Notes: generated by a model not told the origin, from the letters alone. A DNA stretch of 64,000 nucleotides from Deinococcus fonticola (GCF_004634215.1 NZ_SMMH01000016.1:1-64000), one strand, 5' to 3'; counted from the stretch's first letter, positions 50,461-61,222 are shown. Numbers and translations are program-made.

Positions 50461-51375
50461 ATGATCGATGTGCAGCACCTGAACAAGGCCTTCAAGGGCA
50501 AGCCCGCCGTGCAGGACGTTTCTTTCTCCATCACTCGCGGTGAGATGGTCGGTTACCTGGGGCCGAACGGCGCCGGGAAATCCACCACCATCAAGGTGCT
50601 GACGGGCCTGCTGGTGCCGGATTCCGGGGTGGTGAGCGTGGGCGGCCTGGTGCCGTGGCGCGAGCGGCGCCGGCACGTGGCGCGGCTGGGCGCGGTGTTC
50701 GGGCAGCGCACGACTCTGTGGTGGGACTTGCCGGTGCGCGAATCGCTGGAGCTCCTGCGCCACGTGTACCGCGTCCCACGGGAAAAGTTCGTGGAGAACC
50801 TGCGGGCCTTCACGGAACTGCTGGAACTGGGGCCGTTCCTGAACACGCCTGCCCGGTCACTCTCGCTGGGGCAGCGCATGCGGGCCGACCTGGCGGCGGC
50901 CCTGCTGCATGACCCCGAACTGCTTTTTCTGGATGAACCGACGGTGGGCCTGGATGTGGTCGCCAAGGAACGCATCCGCGAGTTCGTGCGCCACATCAAC
51001 GCGCAGCGGGGCGTGACCGTGCTGCTGACCACGCACGACCTGGGGGACGTGGAGCGGCTGGCGCGGCGCGTCATGATCATCGACACCGGGCGGCTGCTGT
51101 ACGACGGTGACCTGCCGGAACTTCAGGCTCGCTACGGCAGCGCCCGCGAACTGATCGTGGATTTCGAGGAAGCGCCCGCCGCTGCGCCCCTGCCCGGCCT
51201 GGAGGTGCTGGAGCACAGCGGCCCGCGCGTCCGCTACGCCTTCAGTGGCCCGGCCGCCGTGCCCATCGCCCGCGTTACCGCCCTGGCCCCGGTGCGGGAC
51301 ATCACCGTGAAGGAACCCGACATCGAGGCCACCATCCGCCGCATCTACGAGGGCAAACTGCTGGCCGGCGTTTAG
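50461..51375 (+). CDS. ABC-2 type exporter ATP-binding protein
   Basis: 304 aa. Walker A GPNGAGKSTTIKVLTG, Q-loop region VFGQRTTLWWDLPVRES, signature LSLGQRMRADLAAALLHDPELLFLDEPTVGLDV and switch LLTTHDLGDVERLAR are intact. The C-terminal extension (about residues 225-304) is typical of the drug/lipid exporter class. It powers the two permeases encoded just upstream. AAAGGAG precedes the ATG. Confidence 0.95.
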   Translation: MIDVQHLNKAFKGKPAVQDVSFSITRGEMVGYLGPNGAGKSTTIKVLTGLLVPDSGVVSVGGLVPWRERRRHVARLGAVFGQRTTLWWDLPVRESLELLRHVYRVPREKFVENLRAFTELLELGPFLNTPARSLSLGQRMRADLAAALLHDPELLFLDEPTVGLDVVAKERIREFVRHINAQRGVTVLLTTHDLGDVERLARRVMIIDTGRLLYDGDLPELQARYGSARELIVDFEEAPAAAPLPGLEVLEHSGPRVRYAFSGPAAVPIARVTALAPVRDITVKEPDIEATIRRIYEGKLLAGV

Positions 51376-51492
51376 GGCCGCCACCAGGGGAGGGGGGCTC
51401 TTTCCCTGCTGTGGCAGCGTTGAGAAAGCAGCGTTGAAAAAGCGGGCCGGAAAAAGCACGGCGAGGGCGGAAAAAGCGGGGGTATAGCAGGA

Positions 51493-51498
51493 TAAACT
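51493..51498 (+). promoter_or_regulatory. Leaderless -10 (TAAACT) of the AI-2E family gene
   Basis: TAAACT with a 7-nt spacer to ATG 51506. The upstream 100 bp contain several AAAAAGC motifs without clear meaning. Confidence 0.6.
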
Positions 51499-51505
51499 GG
51501 GCGGC

Positions 51506-52774
51506 ATGACCCAGCCGCCCGCCGCTCCGCGGAACAACATCACCGTCGTCAACCTGCTGCCCGTGGCCCTGACCGTGATCGCGGTGCTGCTGCTGCTGAG
51601 TTTCTTCGGCCAGGTGGCCCCCTCGCTGCTGGCGATCACGCTGGCCCTGATCCTGGCAACAGCCCTCAACCCACTGGCCCGGTATTTCGAAAGGTTTATG
51701 CCGCGGGCGGCGGCGGCGGGCGTGACCGTGCTGCTGGTGCTGCTGGGCCTGGTCGGCATGGGGTTTCTGGCCTTTCCGCCCATCGTGTCGCAACTGGCGG
51801 GCCTGAGTGACAACCTGCCCACCAACTCCACGCAACTGGTGGCCACCGTCAAACCCTGGATTCACGCTCACCCGCAGGTGGCCGCCGTAATCGGCGACGA
51901 CACCCTGACCAGGCTGGGCGCGCAACTGAACACCCTGGCCGGCAAACTGGCCGGCATGCTGCCCAGCGTGGCTGCCCTGATCGTCGGCGGGGTAGCGACC
52001 GCGTTGGTCACGCTGGTGATGGTGGTCTTTGCGCTGGGGAACCCCGTGCCGCTGGTGAACGGGGCGCTGGGGGCGGTGCCGCCTCGCCACCGCGTGAAGG
52101 CCACGCAGGCGCTGGCGCAGATGCTCAAGCAACTGGGGGCCTGGGGCCGCGCCACCATGCTGATCATGCTGGTGACCGGCACCATCACCTCGCTGGGGTT
52201 CTGGGCGCTGGGCGTGAACAACTGGCTGGTGTTCGGCATCCTGGCGGCGCTGGGCGAACTGATTCCCACGCTTGGCCCCATCGCCGCGACCATTCCCCCG
52301 GTGCTGTTCACGCTGGCCGAGAACCCCGAAAAGGCGCTGTTCGTGCTGATTTTCGTGGTGGCCTTCCAGCAGTTCGAGAGTTACGTCCTGGCCCCTTTCC
52401 TGATCGGCGGGGCGGGCGAACTGCATCCCCTTTCCACCACCATCGGGATTCTGCTGTTCGGCGGGGTGTTCGGGCTGACCGGCGCTTTCCTGACCGTGCC
52501 TTTCCTGATCGTCATCAAGGCGCTGTACCAATACTTCTACCTGAAAGACGCGCCCGACATTCCCGACGCGGTGGCCATGGCCCTGATCAGCGGCAAGGTC
52601 GAGGAACAGCTCGACCGCGAAAAGGAAGCCAACGCCGAAACCGAGAAAGCCCTTCAGGAAGCCCGTGATGCCGAATTGACCCGCCAGGCCGAGGAGGGAG
52701 AGCTGGACTTGCAAGCGGTGCTGGAAGACCCCGCCCCCGACACGCCGACTGAACCCAGGCCGCCACAATCCTGA
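51506..52774 (+). CDS. AI-2E (PerM/YdiK) family transporter
   Basis: 422 aa with about eight membrane helices in the PerM pattern: an N-terminal helical pair, a soluble segment (PPIVSQLAGLSDNLPTNSTQLVATVKP), then VNNWLVFGILAALGELIPTLGPIAATIPPVLFTL and LAPFLIGGAGELHPLSTTIGILLFGGVFGLTGAFLTVPFL. A 60-residue acidic, coiled C-terminal tail is present. Members export small molecules or ions; true autoinducer-2 transport is not implied. Confidence 0.9.
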   Translation: MTQPPAAPRNNITVVNLLPVALTVIAVLLLLSFFGQVAPSLLAITLALILATALNPLARYFERFMPRAAAAGVTVLLVLLGLVGMGFLAFPPIVSQLAGLSDNLPTNSTQLVATVKPWIHAHPQVAAVIGDDTLTRLGAQLNTLAGKLAGMLPSVAALIVGGVATALVTLVMVVFALGNPVPLVNGALGAVPPRHRVKATQALAQMLKQLGAWGRATMLIMLVTGTITSLGFWALGVNNWLVFGILAALGELIPTLGPIAATIPPVLFTLAENPEKALFVLIFVVAFQQFESYVLAPFLIGGAGELHPLSTTIGILLFGGVFGLTGAFLTVPFLIVIKALYQYFYLKDAPDIPDAVAMALISGKVEEQLDREKEANAETEKALQEARDAELTRQAEEGELDLQAVLEDPAPDTPTEPRPPQS

Positions 52775-52849
52775 AACGGGCCGTTCGGGTGGGCAGAGAC
52801 TTACGGCAGACGCCAGGCTGATACGCCAGCGTCAGGATGCCGTCGTGGC

Positions 52850-52879
52850 TTGATTGTGCCCGGCAGAACTCGCTACACT
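52850..52879 (+). promoter_or_regulatory. Promoter with -35 and -10 for the phospholipase-like gene
   Basis: TTGATT (52850-52855) and TACACT (52874-52879) are spaced by 18 bp, followed by a 35-nt leader with CCAGGAG before ATG 52920. A conventional leadered promoter. Confidence 0.5.
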
Positions 52880-52919
52880 CACGCCACCATCGAATTCAAC
52901 GCTGTGCCAGGAGTTCACC

Positions 52920-53549
52920 ATGAAAAGACGGCTTGCTGTTGCTGGTTTCCTGTCTGCCCTGCTCGCCTCGTGCGGCACCGCCCCCACGGCCCCTTCACTG
53001 GTCAGCGATTATGCGGGGCGCCCCGAGTTGCAGGACGCGGGCAGTCAGGCCATCCTGGCGCGCTACGGGAACGATCCCGGCCTGCTGGCCGCCCTTCAGG
53101 AAGCCTACGAGGAACGGCCCGGCGACCTGAGTCTGCCCCGCGTCCCCGAACTCGGCGCCCTGGACTATGCCAGTGACCGCCTGGCGTACATCAAACGCAC
53201 CGGCTGGGGCAGCGTCGGCAATTACAACAGCCAGTACGCCGCTTACAGCGCCACCAGCCTGCCCTACACCGGCCTGAACTGGACGCGCGACGGCTGCAGC
53301 GCCCCGGACGGCGTGGGCCTCGGTTACCGCGAGGACTTTCGGCCGGCCTGCAACGTCCACGACTTCGGTTACCGCAACCTGAAGGTGTACGAACGCACCG
53401 ATGCCAACCGCAAAACCACCGACGACGCTTTTTACACCAACATGAAAACCATCTGCGCCGCCAAGAGCTGGTACGCACGCCCCGCCTGCTACAGCGCCGC
53501 CTACGCCTACTACCAGGGCGTGCGCATCGGTGGTAGCAGCAGCTTCTGA
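52920..53549 (+). CDS. Secreted phospholipase A2-like protein
   Basis: 209 aa with a lipobox-type signal ([14 protein letters not shown]). The C-terminal half has the prokaryotic PLA2 pattern: a calcium-loop-like [17 protein letters not shown] followed by the His-Asp pair in [11 protein letters not shown] and paired cysteines. It would hydrolyse the sn-2 ester of phospholipids outside the cell membrane. The GDPD lipoprotein elsewhere in the window could act on the resulting glycerophosphodiesters, but the genes are 19 kb apart. Confidence 0.85.
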   Translation: MKRRLAVAGFLSALLASCGTAPTAPSLVSDYAGRPELQDAGSQAILARYGNDPGLLAALQEAYEERPGDLSLPRVPELGALDYASDRLAYIKRTGWGSVGNYNSQYAAYSATSLPYTGLNWTRDGCSAPDGVGLGYREDFRPACNVHDFGYRNLKVYERTDANRKTTDDAFYTNMKTICAAKSWYARPACYSAAYAYYQGVRIGGSSSF

Positions 53550-53575
53550 GGCTGAGCAGTATTCCGGTTGATGGG

Positions 53576-53595
53576 TGATCTGGGAAACCCGATCA
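53576..53595. terminator. Hairpin after the phospholipase-like gene
   Basis: TGATCTGGG and CCCGATCA flank an AAA loop. No T-tract follows, so terminator function is uncertain; it lies between convergent genes. Confidence 0.4.
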
Positions 53596-53690
53596 GCGGG
53601 AAAAGGAACAGGGCTGACAGTGAGGAGCGGTTCTCACGGATTCACCGGCCGCCATCTCAGCGGCTTGCAGGCCAGAGGAACCCAGAGGAT

Positions 53691-55190
53691 TTAGAGCATT
53701 GCGTTCAGGACTCGCCGTATTTCCCGGGCGCCCTCGACGGCTTCGTTCACGGTAAGGCCGCCGTAACCGAGAAGCAGGGCGTTCGGCGTGGCGCCTGTAC
53801 CGCTGTCGTTCGGGGCGCTGTATTCGGGGACGCTGTACTCGGCGACGGTGGAGACGTGAACGTTTCGCCGGGCCAGGGTCAGGGCGATGCGGGTCGCGTC
53901 GAAGTCCGGCGCCAGGTGCAGGCACACGTGCAGGCCGGCTTCGATGCCACCCAGTTTCGCTAAGGGTTCCAGCGGCGCCAGCTCCTGCGTCAGGGCCTCG
54001 CGCACCTGGGCGTGCCAGCGGCGGCTGCGGCGAATGTGCCGGTCGACTTCGCTGTGCGTCATCAGGTACGTCAGGGCGTGCTGAAGCGGCAGCGGGTGAC
54101 CGGAGTCCATCAGCGTGCGGGCACGCACGAGGGCGGGCATCAGGGCCGGAGGCGCGGTCAGGAAGCCGGTGCGCACAGCGGGCGTCAGGACTTTGCTGAG
54201 GGTGCCCAGGTACAGCACCCGCCCCGAGGTGTCCAGGCTGGCCAGAGGCGGCAGGGGCGCGGCGCCGTAGCGGAATTCTCCGTCGTAATCGTCTTCGATA
54301 ATAAGGGCGTCGTTCTTCTCGGCCCATTCCAGCAGCTTCAGGCGGCGCGGCAGGCTCATGCGCACCCCCAGCGGGAACTGGTGACTGGGCGTCACGTACA
54401 CCAGCCGGGCGGGTGGCGTGTCCGGCGTAATCACCGGGCCGTCCTCATCCAGCGGCAGGGGATGAACAGAAAGTCCGGCGTCCAGCAGCACCTGGCGGCC
54501 GGCGCGGTAGCCGGGGTTTTCCATCAGGACGCTGGAACCGGGCGGCAAAATGGCTTTCACGATCAGGTTGAGGGCCTGCAGGGTGCCGGCCGTGACCATC
54601 ACGCCTTCCGGGGAGACGGGCAGCCCGCGTGAGCGCCCCACGAAGGCGGCCAGGGCCGCGCGCAGTTCTGGTTCGCCCTGCGGGTCGGCGTAATCGCCGC
54701 TGACATCCTGCCGCGCGGCGTGTGCCCAGGCCTGGCGCCACACCTTGGCGTCGAGGGTGGCGGTGGTCGCCACGCCCGTCTTGAAGTGAATGCCGCCTGA
54801 CCCGCTGGTGCGGTCGGCAAATTCGAAGGGCGCGGCGGGCGGCTCGGTGAACCAGGCCGGCGCGCCTGCACTGGCACGCTCGCGCCGCGCGGCGCCGGCC
54901 GGCACGCGCGTGCCGCTGCCCACCTCGGCTTCCAGCGTGCCGTCGGCCACCAGGGCCGCGTAGGCTTCGGCCACCACGCCGCGCGTCACGCCCAGGCTGT
55001 GCGCCAGCAGGCGTGAACCGGGCAATCTCAGGCCCGCCGGCAGGGTGCCGTTCAGCACGCCGGCCCGCAGCTGCGCGGTCAGTTGCTGGTGCAGCGCACC
55101 GGTTTCGCCGCGCCTGAGGTGCAGCGCCAGCGGAAATTCCGCAAGTGGACTGCCTCTTTTGGCAGAAAGTGGAACTTCAGGGCGGGCCAT
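53691..55190 (-). CDS. MocR/PdxR-type GntR regulator with aminotransferase domain
   Basis: 499 aa. The N-terminal GntR winged helix (LHQQLTAQLRAGVLNGTLPAGLRLPGSR, LGVTRGVVAEAYAALVADG) is joined to a fold-type I aminotransferase-like domain with IIEDDYDGEFRYG and the PLP lysine in YLGTLSKVLTPAVRTGFL. Such proteins sense PLP or an amino compound and control adjacent genes. The start at ATG 55190 is 21 bp from the divergent cupin start. TACACT at 55200-55205 (minus) is its -10 and overlaps the cupin -10. Confidence 0.92.
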   Translation of the reverse strand: MARPEVPLSAKRGSPLAEFPLALHLRRGETGALHQQLTAQLRAGVLNGTLPAGLRLPGSRLLAHSLGVTRGVVAEAYAALVADGTLEAEVGSGTRVPAGAARRERASAGAPAWFTEPPAAPFEFADRTSGSGGIHFKTGVATTATLDAKVWRQAWAHAARQDVSGDYADPQGEPELRAALAAFVGRSRGLPVSPEGVMVTAGTLQALNLIVKAILPPGSSVLMENPGYRAGRQVLLDAGLSVHPLPLDEDGPVITPDTPPARLVYVTPSHQFPLGVRMSLPRRLKLLEWAEKNDALIIEDDYDGEFRYGAAPLPPLASLDTSGRVLYLGTLSKVLTPAVRTGFLTAPPALMPALVRARTLMDSGHPLPLQHALTYLMTHSEVDRHIRRSRRWHAQVREALTQELAPLEPLAKLGGIEAGLHVCLHLAPDFDATRIALTLARRNVHVSTVAEYSVPEYSAPNDSGTGATPNALLLGYGGLTVNEAVEGAREIRRVLNAML

Positions 55191-55198
55191 ATGCTGGG

Positions 55199-55205
55199 TA
55201 GTGTA
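55199..55205. promoter_or_regulatory. Overlapping divergent -10 elements (mocR and cupin genes)
   Basis: The seven bases TAGTGTA read TAGTGT on the plus strand (7 nt before ATG 55212) and TACACT on the minus strand (9 nt before ATG 55190). Only one promoter can be occupied at a time. Confidence 0.55.
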
Positions 55206-55211
55206 GCGGAC

Positions 55212-55569
55212 ATGAAACACGGCATTCCCCTTTCCCTGGCCCGCCAGCAGACCCCCTGCCGGGTTTTCTGGACGTGTGTTCCGGCGCGGCAGCCTCCGCG
55301 TGGAACTGTACCGCCCGCGCGGCCACGACCGCCAGACCCCGCACCAGCAAGACGAACTTTACGTGGTGGTTGGCGGCTCCGGCACTTTTTTCTGCGACGG
55401 CGAACGGCAGAGCTTCCAGGCTGGCGACCTGCTGTTCGCGGCTGCCGGAGCTGGGCACCGCTTCGAGACGTTCAGCGACGATCTGGAAGTCTGGGTGATC
55501 TTCTTCGGCCCGCCGGGAGGCGAACGGCCCACCACAAGAACGCTGTTCGGCCAGGACGTGACCGAGTGA
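55212..55569 (+). pseudogene. Cupin-domain protein gene with probable frameshift
   Basis: From ATG 55212, which has a well placed TAGTGT, the frame encodes KHGIPLSLARQQTPCRVF and then loses protein character. The cupin domain (FRRGSLRVELYRPRGHD, DELYVVVGGSGTFFCDGE, FQAGDLLFAAAGAGHRFE, WVIFFGPPG) runs in another frame from about 55276 to the TGA at 55567-55569. A single indel between 55245 and 55275 would join them. Otherwise the cupin would have to start at GTG 55276 with an unusually short N-terminus. Its stop overlaps the GNAT start (GTGA). Confidence 0.6.
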
Positions 55570-56006
55570 TCCGCCGCATTGCGCCGGGGGATGCGGCGCT
55601 GGCTTTCGCGGCCCTGAGGGAACTGCGCCCGACCTCGCCGATCATGGCCTCGCTGCACACCTTTCAGGCCTTTCTGGAGGCGGCCGGGCGAGAAAGCTAC
55701 GCGCTGGTCGGTTCCTTTGAAGAGGGGAGCCGTGAAGCGGTGGCCGTCGCCGGCTACCGTGTGATGACCATGCTGTACGTGGGGAGGCTGCTGTACGTGG
55801 ACGACCTCTCCACCCTGCCCGAATTCCGGGGCCGGGGCCACGCCGGGGCGCTGCTGCACTGGCTGGAAGCCGAAGCGAGCCGCCTGGGGGCGGCAGAACT
55901 TCACCTCGACAGCGGCACCGGTTCGGCGCGCTTTGCCGCCCACCGCCAGTACCTTAAGCACGGTTTGAACATCACCGCCCACCACTTCAGCAAGGAGTTG
56001 TCATGA
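55566..56006 (+). CDS. GNAT family N-acetyltransferase
   Basis: 146 aa from GTG 55566. The acetyl-CoA loop [29 protein letters not shown] is clear. Substrate unknown. Coupled to the cupin gene (GTGA) and to the first YfiT gene (ATGA), so part of the operon facing the MocR regulator. Confidence 0.88.
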   Translation: MIRRIAPGDAALAFAALRELRPTSPIMASLHTFQAFLEAAGRESYALVGSFEEGSREAVAVAGYRVMTMLYVGRLLYVDDLSTLPEFRGRGHAGALLHWLEAEASRLGAAELHLDSGTGSARFAAHRQYLKHGLNITAHHFSKELS

Positions 56007-56527
56007 CCGCCGACCCGCGTTACCCGCTTGGCCCCGCCCCGCAAGTCACCACCTTGACCCCGCCGCAGCGCCGCGAGGGGATGGCCGCGCTGCGTGCTCT
56101 GCCAGAGGAACTCCAGGCCGCCCTGTCCGGTCTGGGCGCCGAACAGCTGGACACGCCCTACCGCGAAGGCGGCTGGACGTTGCGGCAACTGGCGCACCAT
56201 GTCGCGGATAGCCACCTGAACGCCTATGTCCGCACCCGACTGGCGCTGACCGAACCGGAGCCTACCGTTACCCCCTACGAAGAGCAGCGCTGGGCCGAGT
56301 TGCCCGACCGCCACCTTGACCCGTCCGTGAGCCTGGAGTTGCTGCGGGCGCTGCACACGCGCTGGGTGGCGACCCTGGATGGGCTGGAGGAAGCGGACTG
56401 GCCAAAGACCTTTCACCACCCGGTCAACGGCCCCACCACGCTGGAGCAGATGCTGGCCTATTACACCTGGCACGGCCGGCACCACACCGCTCACATCCTG
56501 AAGTTGCGTGAAAAGAGGGGCTGGTAA
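56003..56527 (+). CDS. YfiT-type DinB-fold transferase, paralogue 1
   Basis: 174 aa. The metal triad of the YfiT/BstA class of DinB four-helix proteins is present: His in [17 protein letters not shown] and two His in [24 protein letters not shown] and PLGPAP also match. YfiT/BstA members transfer bacillithiol, the thiol found in Deinococcus, to electrophiles. The start overlaps the GNAT stop (ATGA). A paralogue follows 2 bp after the stop. Confidence 0.9.
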   Translation: MTADPRYPLGPAPQVTTLTPPQRREGMAALRALPEELQAALSGLGAEQLDTPYREGGWTLRQLAHHVADSHLNAYVRTRLALTEPEPTVTPYEEQRWAELPDRHLDPSVSLELLRALHTRWVATLDGLEEADWPKTFHHPVNGPTTLEQMLAYYTWHGRHHTAHILKLREKRGW

Positions 56528-56529
56528 CC

Positions 56530-57111
56530 ATGCTGGACGAACGTTTTCCGATTGGGCCGGCCCCCATTACCCTGAGCCTGTCGCCAGAGGAGCGCCGCGA
56601 GGCTCTTGAGGCGTTACGGACGTTGCCTGTCGAGATCACCGGCGCCGTCGCTGGCCTGAGCGACGACCAGCTGGACACGCCCTACCGCGAGGGCGGCTGG
56701 ACGGTGCGTCAGGTCGTTCATCACCTGCCCGACAGTCATCTGAACGCCTACGTCCGTATGAAGCTGGTGCTGACCGAACCGGAGCCCACCATCAAGCCGT
56801 GGAGCGAAGCCGACTGGGCCGGGTTGCCCGACAGTCAGGGCAACATTCGGCCCAGCCTGGAGCTGCTGTCCGGGCTGCATGCCCGCTGGGTCAGCCTGTA
56901 CGGGTCGCTGTCCGCGCCACAGTGGGCGCGGTGTTTCGTTCACCCGCAGCTGGTCGCCGCGCAGCGTGAAACGGGGGCCGTGTGGGCGCGGGCCTTCAAT
57001 GCCGACGAGCATGGGCGCGTGAACCTGGATCAGCTGCTGGCCACCTACGCCTGGCATGGCCGGCACCACACCGCCCACATCCTGAAATTGCGCCAAAGGC
57101 GGGGCTGGTGA
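56530..57111 (+). CDS. YfiT-type DinB-fold transferase, paralogue 2
   Basis: 193 aa, clearly a tandem duplicate of the preceding gene: [54 protein letters not shown] and [23 protein letters not shown]. It carries an extra insert of about 20 residues before the last helix. The metal triad is kept, so both copies may be active with different substrates. Stop overlaps the next gene as GTGA. Confidence 0.9.
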   Translation: MLDERFPIGPAPITLSLSPEERREALEALRTLPVEITGAVAGLSDDQLDTPYREGGWTVRQVVHHLPDSHLNAYVRMKLVLTEPEPTIKPWSEADWAGLPDSQGNIRPSLELLSGLHARWVSLYGSLSAPQWARCFVHPQLVAAQRETGAVWARAFNADEHGRVNLDQLLATYAWHGRHHTAHILKLRQRRGW

Positions 57112-57725
57112 CGGACTTCTACGACCCCCGGCAGCGCGAACCGAGCCTCAGCCGCCGCCCGCACAACCGCCGCGACAACGGGTGGATCAGCGAACTGCTG
57201 CGGCGTGGGCGCATTGGCCGTGTGGCGACCCTCTGGCAAGGAGAGGACGGGCAGGCGTTTCCGTTCATCACGCCGCTGGCTTACGTGTATCGCCCACAAT
57301 ACGGCGACATCGTGTACCACACGAATATCGTGGGGCGGCTGCGGGCCAACACCGACCAGGGCCAGCCCGCCACCTTCGAGACGTCCGAGATCGGCGGGCT
57401 GCTGCCCAGCAATTCGCCACTGGAACTGAGCGTGCAATACCGCAGCGTCATCGTGTTCGGGCGCGCCAGGGTGCTGACCGACCCAGACGAGAAACGCGGG
57501 GCGCTCACCGAACTCTCGCAGCGGGTCTTTCCGGGTCTGCGCATGGGGCAGGAGACGCGCCCGATCACTGACGCCGACCTGGCCCGCACGTCGGTTTATT
57601 CGCTGCATATCGAACGCTGGAGCGGCAAGGAGAACTGGCCGGACGAGGCCGACCAGGAAGGTAACTGGCCCGCGCTGCCGGCGCATCTTCTGCACCCGTG
57701 GCACCTGACCGAGAGACACGGACCC
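57108..57725 (+). CDS. Pyridoxamine 5'-phosphate oxidase-like flavin-binding protein
   Basis: About 206 aa from GTG 57108. It has the FMN-binding split-barrel pattern of the PNPOx-like/NimA group: [64 protein letters not shown]. It is not a canonical PdxH. The frame has no stop before GTG 57726, where LysE sequence begins, and runs straight into it. Either the two are fused or a stop has been lost by mutation. GTGA-coupled to the second YfiT gene. Confidence 0.8.
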
Positions 57726-58350
57726 GTGACCCTGACCACCCTCGCGGCCCTGGTGGCGTTCCTGTTGCCGCTTCAGGTCTCGCCCGGCCCAGCCAACGTG
57801 TATTTCGCGGTGCTCGGCGCACGCGGCGGGGTGCGGCGGGCCGTGCCTGCCCTGCTGGGCTACCTGTGCGGGGTGGTCATCGTGACCCTGCTGCTCGGGT
57901 TCGCGCTGGATGCCAGGGTCTTCAGGCAGCCGGCCCTGATGGCTCTAATGTCGGTGGCCGGTGGCCTTTACCTGACTTATCTGGGCGGGCAGATGCTGAG
58001 TTCACCCGGCGCCCCTGCTCCGGAAGTTGGCCTCGCTGGTGACTTTCAGGCGCATGGCACTGCAAGGCGCGCTGGTGTTGCTGCTGAATCCGAAAGCCTA
58101 CCTGATCGTGGGGTTGACGCTGGCCCAGTGCGCGGCGGGCCAGGCGGTGACGCTGCCTTATGTGCTGGCGGTGACGGGGGTCATTTGCGCGACGTTCACC
58201 GTGGCCTTTGTGCTGTGGGCGAACCTCGGCGCCCGGTCGAAAGCCCTGCCGGCCCGCTGGGAACACCGGCTGAACGTCGTTTGTGCCGTCGGCGTGCTCA
58301 TGATGGGCCTGTGGATGACCTGGGAAGGCATTCGCGGGTGGCTCGGCTGA
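57726..58350 (+). pseudogene. LysE family exporter gene with frameshift
   Basis: The N-terminal half (LLPLQVSPGPANVYFAVLGARGG, LLGYLCGVVIVTLLLGFAL, SVAGGLYLTYLGGQML) is in the frame of GTG 57726. From about 58020 the family continues in the next frame as KLASLVTFRRMALQGALVLLLNPKAYLIVGL and WANLGARSKALPARWEHRLNVVCAVGVLMMGLWMTWEGI to 58350. The downstream frame has a stop at 57997, so the shift lies between 57997 and 58024, probably in a C-rich stretch. As written the product is a truncated exporter. Confidence 0.75.
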
Positions 58351-58499
58351 ACACGTCGAACCAGTGTTGACCGGCAATCAAGGCTGTGCGCTGCGGGGCC
58401 TATGTTGCTTCACAGGCGCCTGAAACAAGGATGGAGAAACGTGCTAGACACTGAGCGAATGTCGCTGCTTTCACACTGGCCTGCTGTGGGCGTCCGGGC

Positions 58500-59387
58500 A
58501 TGACCCGGCGCGATTATTTCGACCTGTTTCTGCTCTCGGCCTTCTGGGGCATCTCCTTTTTGCTGATCAAGTTTGCCGGCCACGACTTTCCGCCGGTGTG
58601 GGTGGCGCTGCTGCGTTCGTTGTTCGGGATGATGATCCTGAGGCTGGCGATGTGGTGGCAGAAAGTGCCGTTTCCGCCGCGGCCCCTGTGGCCCATGCTG
58701 ACGCTGATCGCCCTGCTGAACAACGCCTTTCCCTGGCTGATGTTCGCCCTGGGGGAGCAGTCGGTCAGCAGCAACATCGCCAGCATCCTGAACGCCACCA
58801 CGCCGCTGTTCACGCTGCTGGTGGCGGTGGGCCTGGGCGACTCGCGCCCCTCGCGGCCGATGTGGCTGGGGGTCATGATCGGGCTGGCGGGCGTGGCCCT
58901 TACCGTATCGGGTGGCATGCAGGGTGGGCAGGCCGCGCTGCCGGGCGTGCTGATGATCCTGGCGGCGGCGTTCAGTTACGGGCTGGGCGGCGTGATTGCC
59001 AAGAAGAACACCGCCGGCTTGACACCCCTGAGCGTGGCCGGAACACAACTGCTGCTCTCGACCCTGCTTTTGCTGCTCTTCGGCCTGTTCGGCGCTCACC
59101 CGGCGCAGGTGTCCCTGCAAGCCTGGGGCGCCGTGATCGTGCTCGGGGTGGTGGGCAGCGGCCTGGCGTACCTGGTGTTCTACAACCTGCTGGCCCGCGT
59201 GTCGCCCACCCAGACCACGGCCGTGACGTACATTCTGCCGATCTGGGGCCTGTTCTGGGGGGCGCTGGCCGGCGAACACGTCGGCGCGGCGTCGCTGCTG
59301 GGCGTGGCGGTGGTACTCTCGGGCGTTTACCTGATGAACCGCCGCCCGGTGCTGCCCGCCGGCCCCCTTGAGCGTGCAGCCCGCTGA
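58500..59387 (+). CDS. EamA (DMT) family transporter
   Basis: 295 aa with ten predicted membrane helices in two EamA repeats (FDLFLLSAFWGISFLLIKFAG...; LAAAFSYGLGGVIAKKNTAG). Members export metabolites such as amino acids; substrate unknown. The 149-bp upstream gap has no convincing leaderless hexamer. Orientation is the same as the broken LysE gene but the spacing suggests a separate unit. Confidence 0.9.
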   Translation: MTRRDYFDLFLLSAFWGISFLLIKFAGHDFPPVWVALLRSLFGMMILRLAMWWQKVPFPPRPLWPMLTLIALLNNAFPWLMFALGEQSVSSNIASILNATTPLFTLLVAVGLGDSRPSRPMWLGVMIGLAGVALTVSGGMQGGQAALPGVLMILAAAFSYGLGGVIAKKNTAGLTPLSVAGTQLLLSTLLLLLFGLFGAHPAQVSLQAWGAVIVLGVVGSGLAYLVFYNLLARVSPTQTTAVTYILPIWGLFWGALAGEHVGAASLLGVAVVLSGVYLMNRRPVLPAGPLERAAR

Positions 59388-59499
59388 GTGTCCGAACCGA
59401 CTGGATGTCCCTGCGAAAGCCCCTCTGGATTTAGTTATAAACAGAGCGCATTGTCTACATTCGCCATCTGAGGGGGTTACGCCGTTTCGTCCGACCCCC

Positions 59500-59505
59500 T
59501 ACACT
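59500..59505 (+). promoter_or_regulatory. -10 element (TACACT) of the LysJ-like gene with leader hairpin
   Basis: TACACT about 90 bp upstream of ATG 59596 implies a leader of roughly 80 nt. The leader contains the perfect hairpin GGCCGG-ATAGA-CCGGCC (59550-59566) and GGAGGAGG (59583-59590) as ribosome site. Confidence 0.5.
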
Positions 59506-59595
59506 GAAGGGACAGGCCGTTGAGAAGCGGCGTCACGATCACTGAATCAGGCCGGATAGACCGGCCACGTTCATTCACTGCCGGAGGAGGCCCCC

Positions 59596-60846
<1,251 letters not shown>

Positions 60847-61186
60847 GCAGGTTGGTCAGCTGTTGCTGGGTGGCCGTCAGCCCTCCCTTCTCATCCCTGT
60901 CTGGGCGAGAGGGGAGTTTAAGTTGTGCTGGGGAAGGCGAAGTTGTTTTCGTCAATTGGCTCTGAACGGACGAGTACAGTGTCAATTCCCCCAGGAGCGG
61001 CTGAGCTTGTGTGACGTTCTCCAGTCAGGTCATCCTGCAACCTGCGGCCACCGAAAACCTCCTTCTGGGCGGTGTATTTCATGCGTGCGACAATCCAAAC
61101 GCCTTCCTTTTCTGAGGCACCTGTAAAGCTGCGCAGCAGAGCTTTCGCGCAGGGGTAGAGAGGACGGATACCCAGTCTCGGGCTTT

Positions 61187-61198
61187 AGCCATATGGCT
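61187..61198. promoter_or_regulatory. Perfect 12-bp palindrome, candidate operator of the MATE gene
   Basis: AGCCATATGGCT lies 24 bp before the -10 TAAGCT, at or just upstream of the -35 position. A MarR- or TetR-type repressor site is possible. Confidence 0.45.
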
Positions 61199-61222
61199 GA
61201 TGTTCTGCTGCCGGTTGACCGT

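Noticed and set aside
51376..51505. AAAAAGC-rich stretch before the AI-2E gene
   Set aside because: Copies are short and irregularly spaced, so not convincing as an array.
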